From contig NC_012873.2 of assembly GCF_000003195.3 (NCBI RefSeq), positions 20,796,347 to 20,860,346 of the forward strand: a DNA stretch of 64,000 nucleotides, written 5' to 3'. The notes beneath the pieces are model-generated. The model was not told where the DNA came from, did no database searches, and worked only from the letters and a program-made list of their open reading frames with translations. The stretch is from Sorghum bicolor (taxonomy: Eukaryota; Streptophyta; Magnoliopsida; Poales; Poaceae). Made by a program: the position numbers and the translations under genes. Positions 51,671 through 64,000 of this stretch are shown one piece after another. Within the stretch, counting starts at the first letter, position 1. Each line of letters begins with the position of its first letter.

Positions 51671-54600
51671 CACTCCTAGTGTTAGCTTGCATGTTAACCA
51701 TGAGCATTGCATCAACATAAGCATCATCATGCTCATTCATAAGCATCTATCATGATCACATGTCATCTTATGTATACCATGTATGATTGAATTGCTTATG
51801 TGACTTGAATTGAGTGACTATAAGGGGTAACCAATACAAACCAGTGTACATTGTCTTCCAAAATACTTCAATCATGTTTAGAATATCATTTGGAGCAAAG
51901 TTCATGTTGAAGGTTTTGGCCAAAAATGCCCCTAGGTTAAGGTTAAACCTAGAATGGCTTAATTGACCTCCTAGACCCCATTTCAAAGATGTTTTATGAA
52001 ACTGGTGTTAGAAACCTTGCATGTCTTTGACACCTGAAACAAAGTTGTAGAGAATTTCATAAGCTACAAAAGTTATGTTGATGACTTGTTATGAAAAAGC
52101 ATGGAACACTTCCAAAATTCACTCACAAGCTAAAAATCAGGGCTGATTTCACACTTAGCCAAATTTGGCTAAGTGTTGGATCACGCAGTTTCGGCCAAGG
52201 GATGTTTGGAGCTTTGTAGTTTGAAATCCAGACCGAGTTAGACTTTGATCTTGTAACCAAAGTTGTAGAGCTCGTGTAGCTCTGTCCAGCGGATCAAATC
52301 CCAGCCAAAACCACCGAGTGAGCTGAAAGTAAAACGTCGACGAACTTCGGGATTCAGTCACTGGCCATGGCGACTGAATCGCCCGATTCAGTTTGGACAG
52401 ACGCCGCCCGCCGCCGCGTGTCCGGCCACCTGTCGACCGTACGCCGTCGACGACCCCGCCTGTCAGCTCCAACGACGTCCCTAAGCCGCCACGCACCGAG
52501 TGGACGCCTCAGACGCGCTCTCCACTCGCTCACTGCCTCCCATTTCGCTCCGCCGTCGCCTCAGGAAGCTCCGCCGTGCTTCGGCGAGCTCCTCCGGCCG
52601 TTCCACCGCGTCTCCGACCAAGCCAGTCCGTCCGGAGCTCCGCCTTGACGTCCTCTACCTCGACGTCCACTCCATTCCCTTAGCCGAGCACCGGTGAGGT
52701 CACATTGTCATCTCCGTCGCGAGCTTCACCTCGCCGGAGTTCACAGAGATCACCGGCAACGTGGCCAGACCTCTCTGGTTCACCTCTGGCCGTGATTCTT
52801 CTTCCTATGGCTTCGCCTTGAGCTGCTCTTGCTCGTCCGTAACCTCTACCGCGTCGCCATTGCCTGGATCCGCCGGCGTATCGCCGCGCAGCGCCGCCGC
52901 TCCGCCATTCCCGACGGCGAGCACCCTAGAGTCCAGTAGAGCGTGCGCAAAGTAGGTCAACAGAGTCGCCTTGATGAGAGGAACACGTAGGTGCCCTTGG
53001 ATCCGGCCGAGACCTCATCGTCGTCGAGCTTCGCCGGCGACGAGCATCTCCCCTGTCCCCGTCTCGCTGACGCGTGGGTCCCGGATGTCAGCCTCACTGT
53101 GTCTCTCTCTGGTTCACTGTTGTGCAGAGCCAAAGCTGATTTTGTAAAATTCATATCTGGATTTTTAGAGATCCAAATGTGGTGCTTCCAATTTTGTTAG
53201 GTTCCAGCATAAGTCTAGTTTTTAATAAAAATATGAAACATGCTATGTTTATGCAGAAATAAATAGATATAAATTAATCTTGGTTTTTCAGTGGGTAATT
53301 TTATCTTGAGATCTATTGATCTGCTGGCCATGCAAATTTAGGGAGTTGTTACTTTTGTGATGAATAGGCTCTGGTAAATGTTTCATGATTTTTGGAAGCC
53401 TGGTTAAGAAGTTAAAATTAATCCTTGCTTAAATAGGAGAATCTTGTGGTATTTTTGATAATTAAAGTATAACTCCTTTTATGGTGAAACTTGCTGAGTG
53501 TTGTACTTATGAGTAGACAAAGCAAGGAAAAATCTGAAATCTGTTGTTTGACACTTTTGGATAGGGTTTTACATTTATGCCTTGCATGCCTTTACTAGCT
53601 TGTGATTTTCATACCTCACAATGTGTACATGCAAATGTTCTGAAATTTTTACAGTGATCTTATGTTAGCATACGTAGCTTTCTGTAATTTTCTTAGGATT
53701 TTTGGAACACTTGGAGTATATGTTCATTAAATCACCTTGATAATTAAATAAATGGAAAAGGTGATGATAGAAATAGTTTTAGACCTTGCCATGATGTTTT
53801 CTGGTGTTCCTTAGATATGTTACATCTGTTGGTGCAATTGGTTATTCCCTGTGATACATTCTCAATATGTGCAAAATATTATTTTAGCTATTTTTGCCTT
53901 CCCTAGAACATTTCTGTACAGCTGATAGCAAATGATTAAGAACTACTTGAAGATTATGTTTGCTGGGAAACTTGTCTATAACAAACTTGTAGCTAACTTA
54001 CCAATCTACTTCGTGTCCAAATGTCATGGCAATTGGTTGAGTATTTTAAAAGTTATGCATATTTCAAGTAGCTGCTACAAAGTGCTTGCTCTCTGGAATT
54101 TCCAGAGCAGCCAGCCAACTTTGTATGTTTTAGCATATTTAGGTTGGGAATCATGCTGGGATGTCTAAAAGTAAATTGTAGACAATTTATTAAGCTTTCC
54201 AGAAAGTGCTTACTTGCTTAATTTGGTTAAGTGATACTCGAGTTATAGGTGAAACTTGTGACTGGTTGGTTTGTCTACTAAACCAGTGACTGGGTTAGAG
54301 TAGCTAGGACTTGTTTAACTTGTCTATTTAGTCTCTCTACCAGAAAAGAAGTATGCATTTACTTGTTATTCCATGATTCACTTATTCTTAGAAGTTTATG
54401 CTCATGTTATACCTTGTTTATGTCCCTTTGGCTCATCATCATGACATCATACATCATATGTGCATTCCCCATATTCATCTCCTTGTCATGCATCCATAGG
54501 TGTACCCAAAGGAGTGACGGTGCTGGAGTTCGAGCTGCCGGAGCCGGAAGGACAGCAAGGGCAGCCACCTCAAGGAGCTGAGGAGGAGGAGGATTTGCCA

Positions 54601-56174
54601 GAGTGCCCTGACCATCGTCCCTCTACCTATGTTGAAGGCAAGCCCCGGAGCATTATAAGTCTCCTACTATTTTATTATCATAATCCGTTACCAAATGACT
54701 ATGGTTATATATTGTTGCATTAAGTGGTAGGCGTTGATATGACACCCTTGCTGCATGATAACTACCTTGTCCACTTCATACCTTACCAAAGTAGGTCCAG
54801 GATCGAAGGAATGCTTAGCCATGCTTAGCTCGGAAGAAGCCGGGTGATTTCCTGTCACCTGCGAGAGTTAGGTGGATGATGATCACGGTTGGCTATATTT
54901 GCTATCGTGGAATGAACCATAAGCTAATAATGAACTTGAGACCGGGCGGGAGGACGATAGTGCAGCAACAAGGCATGGAGGTCTTGGGTGTGAATCTATC
55001 CCCGTCTGTGTCGTTTAAGGACCGAATCGCTGTACGTCCCCGTGTCATGTTGAACGCATGCCTATCACTTAGTTGGCCGGATAAGTCGTTCCGACCGCGA
55101 AGCCTATGAGTGCAACTCCGGCCGGATACCCCGATCTGGTTAAAGTGCGCACCCCGGTTGGTAGTAAGGATGTGCGGGGAGTCAATGGCGTAAGACCGAG
55201 GTGTCAGGTTAGAGTCCTGACCCTGGCAGATTGGCGGTCCCTGGGGGTGCGGCGCCGTACGGACCCGCGAATTGGTCCGGAGTTGTGCTAAAGGTGATCC
55301 GAGCTGCCGTCATGAAGTATGCTTGGGTGAGTGTTAGGAATACCCCTCCAGCTGGATAGGAATCGATTCGAATCGCCGTCTCTCCCGGATAGTGAGAACT
55401 TGACTTGGGCAGCGGCAACGTAGAATTCACTAAATAAACTTAATGGTTATGATGAGAATGATGATGGCTATGTGATAATCCGGATATGGTTATTATTGTA
55501 ATGCTTAAAGACTCAAGTGTATGCTTAGAACAGGTGCTAATCTAGTGGATAGTTGCTAAGTAATAAACTTGCTGCTGAAATTTGATAAATGAGTTACTTA
55601 TAACAAAGGCTTTTGTGCAAAAGATGAGTCAAACCAGTCCACAAAGATCAGCCTTGCATACTCCTTGGTGTCACTTTATTTGTGGTTTATGACGGGTAAG
55701 TCTAGCTGAGCACATTCTCGTACTCAGGGTTTTATTTACCCCTGTTGCAGATGATGTCGTCTATCACGGCTATTGTGCTAACTGTCATCACCCAGCTGCG
55801 GATGATGAGTAGATCATGGGCGTGATCACTCCTTTACCTTCAGTTGTGCTTTTGTGGGGACTTGACCATGGAACTGGCATGTATTATGAACTGAGTTGGA
55901 GTTGTTTCAAAACTACTTTGTTTCCGCTACTGCTATGGTTTGTAGTAACCTCTTTTAAACTCTGATGTGATGTAAAACTATGTTCTGTGTTGAATGTTGT
56001 AATCTGTGATGGTGATGCTTGATCATGTACGATCTTGGTTGTATGTTGGTTGAATCGAGGTCTTTTGAGATTTCGTCGGACTACCGGGTTTATATGGGTT
56101 CAAGTCCATTGGCTTGACTGCCTCTGTGGTCGCTAATTCACTTGAATTCTTATAAATTGGACGGTTCTGTTACA
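51666..56174 (+). repeat. E9 3' LTR (4509 bp)
   Basis: Partner of 40512-45020 with no net length difference. Followed by GAAAC at 56175-56179. Confidence 0.95.
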
Positions 56175-56179
56175 GAAAC

Positions 56180-56509
56180 CATAGTTATCCTCTCTATTCT
56201 CCTACCATCGCCCATATACTAGATTGCTCTACTCTATATTCCCCCATTATCATTTTACCTTTAATATTGTTCTAATTCAATTCTACCATCTTTCCTATTT
56301 ACACCTACCTATCTATCTAGGTTAAATTAGAGCGTAGATCAGTTCTCCCATTTCCCTGTGGATACGATAAAACCTTTAACCGGGTAAAAGCTACAACGGT
56401 ATCCGTGCGCTTGCGGATTTATCTGTGTGCTTATAAATACCATAGTACACTCTAGTGCCATGCTGGGGATGACAACCTAGTTTTCAAGTGGTGTTAGCAA
56501 GTGTCAACA
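56180..56509 (+). repeat. E8 5' LTR, second part
   Basis: Resumes after E9 and ends GTGTCAACA at 56509. Together with 39512-40511 it gives an LTR of 1330 bp. Confidence 0.88.
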
Positions 56510-56516
56510 AGCTTTT

Positions 56517-56534
56517 TGGCGCCGTTGCGGGGGA
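56517..56534 (+). other. E8 primer binding site, tRNA-Asp type
   Basis: TGGCGCCGTTGCGGGGGA, one mismatch from the tRNA-Asp complement, 7 bases after the LTR. Confidence 0.85.
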
Positions 56535-56690
56535 AACGGTTTCTGAGTTGACTACGAACTAGCTTAATCATTTTCTAAAAAATAAAAATAAAAAAGAAAT
56601 ATATATTTTTTTCCTTTTATCATTTGCCTTATCTCTGCTATTCTTTCTTCTTGTCTAATCCTTTATCTCTAGTCTATCTTGAAGGCAAAC

Positions 56691-56913
56691 ATGTCTATCT
56701 ATCAGTTTAATAGACCTACGGGCACACATCTCGAACCACCAAAATCTTCAAAGCCTATCATGACATCTAGTTTTGAGATAAGCCTGGAATACATAGAATT
56801 TCTTAAAAAAAACCTTTCTTAGGAGAAGGTGAGGAAAACCCATACACACATCTAAGAGAGTTTTATCGAGTCTGTGACCTCCTTCGCATTGAAGGCATGC
56901 CCGATGAGACCCT
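56691..56913 (+). pseudogene. E8 gag N-terminal fragment
   Basis: ATG at 56691 (MSIYQFNRPTGTHLEPP). A run of eight A at 56805-56812 breaks the frame. The following frame reads FLGEGEENPYTHLREFYRVC, the same gag start as in E1 (ENPYTHLRDFEQLC). E10 interrupts it at 56914 after DETL. Confidence 0.8.
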
Positions 56914-58126
56914 TGTTGATATTTGGTAACGCCATCAGGAAATGATCCGCAAGCGCACGGATATCGGTGAGCACTTCACCCGGGAGGTTATCCAGAGTAT
57001 CGTATTTATATTTTTACCACTGGGAGAAAGCGTGCATGTGACTAACCAAATCTATTGCTACTACCCTTTAGGCTACAAAGAATTGACTCGATGTGAGCGA
57101 TGTATAGAGAAGACTACAACCATAATCTCGTTCTAACCTTGGTAAGGATGATCTACTGTTCTATTGGGAAGGCTCACAGAATCTAGACACCACAAAGGAT
57201 GTTCGACCCACACCTATAAACCCTATCGATCCTGCTAACGGGATATGGGCTACAAAGGTAACTCGGAAATGTCACGTTCCTCGCTACTACCACGGTCCAG
57301 CTAGTCAGGGGATATCTATGAGTATCCTAGCCCAAACACCACGTTTACACTAGAGATGATTACTCTAAACTCTACGTGAAGAGATCAAAGTAAACTCATA
57401 AACCAAAGAACAATAAAACAAAGAACTTACTAGAATTTAGAAGTCGAAATACTGAAGAATCCTAGGAGCAAGCCTCGGGTTAGAAGACTTGATCCCGTAG
57501 GTACAACCTCGGAGTAGACACCGACAGGCCGGGCTTCCTCCGATCTACACCTCCACTCTATCTCTCTCAATCTAGTAGAACTAGTCTACTCTCACATTGG
57601 ATGCTAAGCCCTAAGTCTATGTAGAGGAAAGGTTATCCTACGAGGGCACCTCTCAACTCTACAATGAACTTGTTCTCCTCCAGGGGCCAGGGGGTCTGCT
57701 TATATAGTCCCCTCAAGTGAATCTGGGCCGTCGAATCAAACCGACATTGATTGAATGGTTATCCTTGATCCTTTAGGTCGGTGGAGCGTAATCCGCGAGA
57801 CCGGACCTGTGGTCTTTGCAACAGGGCGGGCGCCCAAGGGGGGAGGGCGGGCGCCCTGCCCCCGGGCCCGATCGCCTTCTCGTTCGTTCCCGTGACTTCT
57901 GGAGTCTTCTAGATGATAGAAAATTATGCGGCACGTTAATATCTCTATGTAAACCCGATGTGTGGGCCTTTCTTCCATATTTCCTGATAACCCCCTGTAG
58001 AAATAGACAAACACCAAAACTCGTGGAATTCTGTCAGATAAAACCCTAAGTCTGCGTGTTGGTTGCATTTGGATCCTTTTCTTTATTTATTTGATGATTA
58101 AATTTAGTACTTAAGGACCGTCAACA
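56914..58126 (-). repeat. E10 3' LTR (1213 bp)
   Basis: Minus strand starts TGTTGACGGTCCTTAAG, as in E8, and ends GGCGTTACCAAATATCAACA at 56914, aligning with the E8 LTR end. TATA-like TATATAA at 57700-57706 on the minus strand. Confidence 0.85.
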
Positions 58127-58141
58127 ACTCCCCCAAGCTTA
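58127..58141 (-). other. E10 polypurine tract
   Basis: AAGCTTGGGGGAGT on the minus strand, touching the LTR. Same core as the E7 tract. Confidence 0.82.
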
Positions 58142-59461
58142 GCTCTTGCTCGTCCTTGAGCAAGGATGGACTCAAGAGTTTCTACAGTGGTTTCATGCCT
58201 TAAAAGTACACATGCGTTCAAGCAAGATCTCATCTCTGAGTTAGAGTAAACTGTTAAGACTTAAAACTTACTCATTTTACCTTTCAACATGGGGCTTGCA
58301 ACCGTCACTTTTGTCTTGAGTAGTTAAAAGAAAGAACGGTCAAGTCAAGCGCCATGTCTCGTATTCTTGATCAGCTATAGCTCTGAAGTTTTTGCAGATT
58401 TTCAAATAAAACTCAGAGATTCCTTGTATGACTCTCGAATCTCTTTTTTTGTGGTATTTCTGGATCCTTTCCAAGGCAGTGATGATATATGCCTTCTCTC
58501 AAAGTATGTAGTATTTCTGGTATGAGGCATAGTGATATTGCCTTCTCTCTCACCCTACTCTAATAAGGTTTTGATATCTGGAGCTCATAGGTGGGAGATA
58601 GATAATACATACTTACAAGACATTTAGTGCATAGTCAAACCATGGATCCAGAGAAACAAGTCAATAAGTCAAATCAAGATGTGCACGTGTGGCGAGTGAA
58701 TGGTGTATGGTGATGATGGTGATAACAATGGTGAAAGTCTAATTCTACTTTTGCTCTTTTAAGGGGATACATACCTTTCTTGCACTTTGAAGCTTTTTGA
58801 GGAGAATGAGATGCTCTATATTTTCTTTTTCTTTTCTCTTAGGTGGGTCCTGTACCCCTAATTCTACTGTCGGACACTTGTCTATTTTTACCTCTCGTCT
58901 CACTTTTTCTTTTCTTCGAGGTTCCGGGCACTTGCCCCTTTTTATTTCCTCAAATTTTTCCTTTTTATTTTTTCACTTCTTTTTTTAATAGAGCACTCAT
59001 CTCCTGAAATAATATAGCAAGTGGTAGTAACCAAGATAACTCGAGCATTTATTTCATAGGGAAAAATAGAAATAGGAGAATGTTTTTGGCTATTCTCTCC
59101 CAGATTAGGAGTAGAATAGTTTTAGGTGAATCTGGAGATGGAATTTAGTGGATGTATGTGGATGCGTACTTTCGGAGTAGAAGTAGCATGTATGAGTGAA
59201 CGTGCAAGTGAATCTTGATTTTAACCACATGACAAGCTCCTAAGGGTCTACACAGCTTGACCACACTCAATGCTCATAAGCAGTAAAAAGTAATTGTATG
59301 GTTCATAGTCTAATAAGCATGTATATATGGCTATGGTAGGATTTTAAACTCTCATCATACAGGAACTCATCATGTGTTATTTTAAAGATTTTTAAAGATA
59401 AAATTCTCCAGAATTCTAGCATCTTCAGGAACAGATAAACAGCAGCTCAACCTTCCCATAT
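58142..59461. other. E10 3' non-coding region
   Basis: No supported ORF. T-rich in its middle (58830-58990). Related to the 3' non-coding regions of E2 and E7. Cut by E11 just before the place where those elements carry their internal polypurine motif. Confidence 0.6.
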
Positions 59462-62400
59462 TATAACACCCCAAAATTCTTATTTTGAGTTGTTATTATA
59501 AATTAATAAAAAAATAAAGGGTTTTAATATGTGGATAAAATTTGCCAACAATAGTTTAGATTTTTATATATTTTTATCAACGAAAAGTGGTGTTTTTCAA
59601 ATGTTATGGAATTAACTAGACGAGCTTTAGTTGATGTGATGCTTGCTTATTACTTGAGTTTATTATTTTTATGTGTGCTAAGATTTTAAAAACACGTTTA
59701 GACGTCGTCCGATGCTTCCCGATAATTTTTCGGACCTTTTTAAGACTTTTCCCCATTTTTCTAAAATAAAAAACTAATTTTTGGATGCTCTAAAATTCTT
59801 TTTCATAGACACCAAAAACTTTATTTGGATTGATCAACTCTCAATATATCTCTAAAAGTTTTCCTTTAATTTTTAGAATTTTGGAAATATTTTTTCAGGA
59901 ATTTAAAATGATTTCAGCTTTTTCTAGAATTATTTTGTAACTGAAAATAATTTATTTAAAATCCCGAAATTAAGAAATTCCAAAACTTTTTCAAACCCTA
60001 GACCTATATATATGCCGGCGTAGCCCTCGACGCGCTGATTCCAGAAGTACGATCGCTTTCCCGAGCCGCCTTTCGTAGCTCCACAGATCCATCGCCGAAG
60101 TTTTGGATCTCGTTTCCGGTGAAAGTTCGGCGAGGTTTTCGGGCCAACTCTGGCGTCCTCTGCGAAAACCGTCACCGCTGCGAGGTTCGTCTCGTCGTCC
60201 TCTACACCGGCACGCCATTCGTTTTGTAAATCCAGGCTAGTTTACTGTTTCCCTAACCTCTCTTCTTTTCCGACGAACTTTATCTATGGCCGGCATCGTC
60301 TTCATCTCCTCCAGCGATTCCTTGTACCAGCAGCTGGACGTCGCCGCCTCAGACTCGCGACCCCAGCCGGACCAGCGCGCGGCCTCGCGCGCCCCTGCTT
60401 GCGAGCAGCAGGACGCCGCCGCTGCCTCGTGCAGCACGGCTGCCCCTTGCAGCCCTGTCTCGGACGGCCGCCGCCACAGGCCTTGCTCGGCTTGGAGCCG
60501 CCCTCTGGCTCGCCAAGGTCCTGGTCGTTCCCCGTCGCTGGCCGGCCAGGCGGCCGTCCCTGGCCCCCGTCCGTGTGAGCAGCGGCAGACCCAGTTTGGC
60601 CACGTACGGATGACTCAAGGTAGAAGATGAAAGTAATTACAAATTTGCCACTGGTCATTAATCCTTTGCCATTTAATCGTTCAATTGCGTTAGTTTCATA
60701 ACGTCGCGCTCTACGCACTAGTGCTAACTTTTATTTTGTCATCTTTTTTTATATATATTTAGTTTAATATTAGATTAATTAATATATGCACCTAAATCTA
60801 TAATTAAAAGCAATATAGAGTTATAATCATGATTTCTATTGTTTTATGACCATGACAACGTAAATGACTTGTTAGCGATACTGTTTTCCATGTCCCATGT
60901 TTATAAATATAATTAGTTTAATTAATATTTATTGAGTGTCATTTTTTAATTAATAAAAAAACAATTTAGGTTTACACTTTGGTATTTTTATAATCTAATA
61001 TTAACTTGATTAATGTTAACTTAAATATTTATTAGTTATAATTCTTTTAGTTAGACATAAAGTATATAATTAATTTGTTTAATATTTATTTAATGTCTTT
61101 TTGGATTAAAGTAACTTATGTTTATAATTTAGATCTTTTATAAATAAATAAATGTTAACATTATTAATATCAACTTAAATGGTTCTTTATTAGTTATAAC
61201 TTGTTATATAAATGTGACGCATGTTAGGATTTGATTAGTTGCTCTCACTTGCTTTGTGTTTTCTAAAATTACAAAGGCGTAAATGGCTTAAATGATATAT
61301 AATCATCTACAATTAAAATATAACTGAAATTTAACTCCGGCTTTTATAATTCAACATAATTTGGTTAATCTAAAATTAGGATAGTTCTATTAAATGTCTG
61401 TCATTTTATTTCATTAAATAAAATACGACCAGCGTGTAGTCGTCTTCTTCGTCACACTTCGAACCTCAAAAGTCGTATCGGTTTAACGATAGCTCCGTTC
61501 TCAACCGTTCTTGTGTTGTCACGATCGTAGCAATAAGCCGTGTCGTTTAGTGCGCTCTTTCTAAGCTTTTCTTTTGATTGATGCTTGTTCTTAGTCGTGA
61601 TTGTTTGTTTGTCTGTTGGTGTTGCTTGTTTGCTACGAGTAGAAGAAGCGTGGTTCATCAACAGTGAAGATCAGGAGCTTGGGACCGACAGTCGAAGCAG
61701 AAGTTGGAGATCAGAAGAAAGAAGCCAAAGAATTCGGAGCAGATATACACTAGGAATTAAGGCAAGTGCAGACACCGTTTGATCATTTTGAACCTATTCA
61801 TTAATGCCATTTACTTTATACGCATGTGTCCAATGAATGCAAACCCTAAGGACATGACTAGCTTTACTTACTATTCCTTGTTCACCTGGGGTTTTGTATA
61901 TGGGTAGTTTAGGCTATACTAGGTTTGCTTAGCTGCTCTACTCATCTTATACACATGCCTAAACAAGTATTACTCTCTACTTAACTTGATGCTTAAACTG
62001 TGCTGAACCTTTGGTCATTGCGGTGATGGCGATGTTGGATGCTTACGAGCATCGTGATGATGGTGGCGACAGGGGGAGTGGGTACTGTTGGTGGTCCGGT
62101 TTGCCGGGCGTACCCGTCTCTGCTCTCCGTAAGGACTTAGTCAGGGAGCGGCCCCCTGGGACATACAGTGCAGCTCCAAGCTATATGGCTCTGGCTTGAC
62201 TAATTAGCAGGACCTCCACTAGTAGGGTGTTACTTTCCGGGTAGGCGTGAGGAAGTAACTTGGGTAATGAATATTAAGTTGTCGGTTGATCGGTACGCCA
62301 TGGCTATGGGTATCGACTGCCGAGCGCCCCGGTAAAAACTTGCGAGTGGCATCCTATTAGTTGGACCCTGTGAAAGGTCTCGTAGTGAGACCCTGTCTGC

Positions 62401-63224
62401 TCACCTTGGCAGTGTTTTGGGGAGTCATGACCCCGGGCAAATGGGAATCACGACTTGGAGTGAACGTGCACACCTCTGCAGAGTGTAAAACTGATATATC
62501 AGCCGTGCTCACGGTCACGAGCAGCCCAGACCCTCACTTGATGAGCAAATTGGATTCACTGGATACTTGGAGATGGAACTTGGCGAGGTTGCTACCTCGT
62601 GTTTTGGCGGAATGGCTATTCCGTGTTGACAGAATTGCTATCCTGTGTTAATAATTGGGGTTAATCCCTGGACTACTATAATTATAATTATTAGGATAGT
62701 CATTTAAAAGATGCTAATCACTACTTACACTAATAAAGGGTTGGGTTTATGCTACTCATAATTAGTAGTAGGTTGTTCTAATAATAGTCATAATTAAAAG
62801 TGATCAACTAAAATGCTACCGCAGTCAAACCAAGTCAGCTTTACCTTGTTTTAAGCCTTGCATGTCATTACTTTCCGTCTGTGCTTGCTGAGTTCGACAT
62901 GAACTCACCCTTGCTATTCCCCCCCACACCCCAGTGTGTAGTAAAGTGCTGCTCAGAAGAAGAACAAAGATGCTATGGAGTTTTCTAGAAGCTTATCAGA
63001 AGTGCTTGGCGTACGGAGCCCCCAGTCAACCGTCCCTGAGAAGAATGGAGCCTAAGAAGTTTAGCTACTGTTTCCGCGTACTCTGATGTTTGTAAGTGTT
63101 AATATAAATATGTTTTCCGCTATATAACATTGTTTCTGATATTTCTATTCTTTTGTTATATGTGTGGACTTCCTGGGCACACATATGACGACTCTGGTCT
63201 TATTTTAAAAGCCAGGGTGTGACA
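59462..63224 (+). repeat. E11 5' LTR (3763 bp)
   Basis: The first bases read TATAACACCC, probably a mutated TGTAACACCC. A TATA run and a GC-rich island (about 60020-60620) are followed by a very AT-rich stretch (60720-61420). The short ORFs in the island lack conserved features. Confidence 0.78.
60005..60013 (+). promoter_or_regulatory. TATA box of the E11 LTR
   Basis: TATATATAT at the AT-to-GC transition in front of the GC-rich island, suggesting transcription starts near 60040. Inferred. Confidence 0.5.
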
Positions 63225-63228
63225 GGAA

Positions 63229-63240
63229 TGGTATCAGAGC
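63229..63240 (+). other. E11 primer binding site, initiator-Met type
   Basis: TGGTATCAGAGC, a full match to the usual complement of initiator tRNA-Met, four bases after the LTR. Confidence 0.9.
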
Positions 63241-64000
63241 AATGTTGACTGTAGGACGTATGCCTAGATAGCGCTGGTCGATTTCTAAAGCTTATTTTGC
63301 TATAAAACTATTTTCTTATACCTTGACCCTTGATTCTGATTATTTCTTCATCCTTGTCATGTTGTATCCGCTCCTTGAATAGCTTCCTTTGAGCTATTTC
63401 TACTAATCTCCTTGGCTTTTGTTTAGTTGTTTTACTTAAGTTTACAAAACTTGCTTTATTCCAAAATTCGATGACCCTTCATCATCTCGGACTTGCCTTT
63501 TAGGATGACCATCACTGTTGAAGAAGTTCGTGTAGTGTCGATGATGTATTGTATGCTTGTCTTGCTTGTTTGTATTGCTTGTGTGTTATCCTTGTTCTCA
63601 TGTTCTGAAGGATGCCCAGTTTAGTTTGATCCATGTTATGTGGGGTAGATCCTCTACCACTCTTGATATCTTGAACAAAAGGAAGTTTGAAGATTGTCTC
63701 TTGTTTATCTCCCTTGCCTCCTCGAATCTCAGGACATGATTCTTATTAATTGGGAGGGTGTTATGTTGTGTTTAAAGTGGAGAATCCTCTAAGCTAGTTT
63801 TCCTACAATATGATGTTCACCTATATGTTCTCGAAGATAAGCCATACTTTGTCAGAGTGGGGTAGCGTCCGCTACCGTCATCTATCTCAAGTATCCCTAG
63901 TTTCAGGACACGAAGAACTAAAGATCAATCTTTATCTTTCATCTCTATTATTTTTGTCAACAATTTTTATCTTTCTTGTTAATCTCTCTTTATCATTTTA
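63241..64000 (+). other. E11 leader region
   Basis: Non-coding and T-rich. Gag is not reached before the window ends. Confidence 0.6.

Larger units (their letters stand above)
40512..56174 (+). mobile_element. E9: complete Tekay/Del chromovirus with 4.5 kb LTRs
   Basis: Both LTRs are 4509 bp (40512-45020 and 51666-56174), and GAAAC flanks the element (40507-40511, 56175-56179). The interior holds a primer site, a 0.9 kb leader, an extra ORF, gag, protease, reverse transcriptase, RNase H, integrase and a chromodomain. The chromodomain plus very long LTRs points to Tekay/Del. About 54 LTR differences by eye (98.8% identity) indicate a young insertion. Even so, the upstream ORF, gag and pol are all broken. 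Confidence 0.95.
39512..56913 (+). mobile_element. E8: Athila-like element, 5' part, with E9 nested in its LTR
   Basis: The 5' LTR starts at 39512 in the LINE and resumes at 56180 after E9, ending at 56509. A tRNA-Asp type primer site and the first 220 bases of gag follow before E10 interrupts. No pol of E8 is visible; it should lie beyond the window. Five bases left of the LTR are cacac, the expected duplication. Confidence 0.85.
56914..59461 (-). mobile_element. E10: Athila-like element, 3' end, minus strand
   Basis: A 3' LTR (56914-58126), polypurine tract and 1.3 kb of 3' non-coding sequence, cut at 59461 by E11. It is the same LTR family as E8 but inserted in the opposite orientation into the gag of E8. 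The coding part should lie beyond the window. Confidence 0.82.
59462..64000 (+). mobile_element. E11: gypsy-type element with 3.76 kb LTR, 5' part
   Basis: A long LTR (TATAACACCC...GGGTGTGACA) is followed by an initiator-Met primer site and leader sequence reaching the window edge. Long LTR, TAACACCC ends and primer site fit the Tekay/Del type as in E9, but no coding domain is in the window, so lineage is inferred. It inserted into E10. Confidence 0.75.

Noticed and set aside
60286..60630. Possible gene in the GC-rich part of the E11 LTR
   Set aside because: Open frames on both strands with low-complexity composition and no motif; expected by chance in GC-rich DNA.

Overview
The window is plant nuclear DNA, almost certainly from a grass with a large genome and plausibly a panicoid (inferred from retrotransposon lineages only). 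It is a heterochromatic block of nested retrotransposons. No host gene, rRNA, tRNA gene or CRISPR array could be supported. Eleven numbered elements (E1-E11), one LINE and one Helitron account for nearly every base.

Left block (1-28517). E4 is a plus-strand, Athila-like element with gag-protease character. It is split by E2, a minus-strand member of the same family with 1.73 kb LTRs, and by E5, a minus-strand non-autonomous gypsy-type element with target duplication AAAGT. E2 is itself split by E1 (minus, Athila-like, leaving the window on the left) inside its 3' LTR. It is also split by E3, a complete 8.7 kb Tat-lineage element with duplication GAGAC, inside its gag. A 277 bp Helitron sits in one LTR of E5, and the other LTR preserves the empty site. 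E5 carries an 882-codon ORF without recognisable protease, reverse transcriptase or integrase, in frame with a pol-tail-like ORF inside the LTR.

Middle block (28518-39511). E6 is an LTR-less Tat fragment: integrase on the plus strand, and the antisense extra ORF on the minus strand with two readable introns. E7 is the 3' part of an Athila-like element: env-position ORF, two polypurine tracts and a 3' LTR. A decayed L1-type LINE follows.

Right block (39512-64000). E8 (plus, Athila-like) inserted into the LINE reverse transcriptase. Its 5' LTR was split by E9, a complete 15.7 kb Tekay/Del chromovirus with two 4509 bp LTRs (duplication GAAAC), an extra ORF upstream of gag and a chromodomain. 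The gag of E8 was split by E10 (minus, same LTR family). E10 was split by E11, a second long-LTR gypsy-type element whose 3763 bp 5' LTR, primer site and leader reach the right edge.

Most gag-pol frames are broken. The exceptions are the gag-pol ORF of E1, the gag-protease ORF of E3 and the long ORF of E5. LTR differences were counted by eye: about 0.9% in E3, 1.2% in E9 and 3.2% in E5. The observations most worth following are the chimeric ORF of E5, a splice-ready leader in E9, a hexamer strongly enriched through E3, an internal copy of the U3 promoter layout in E2, and paired polypurine tracts in two Athila-like families.
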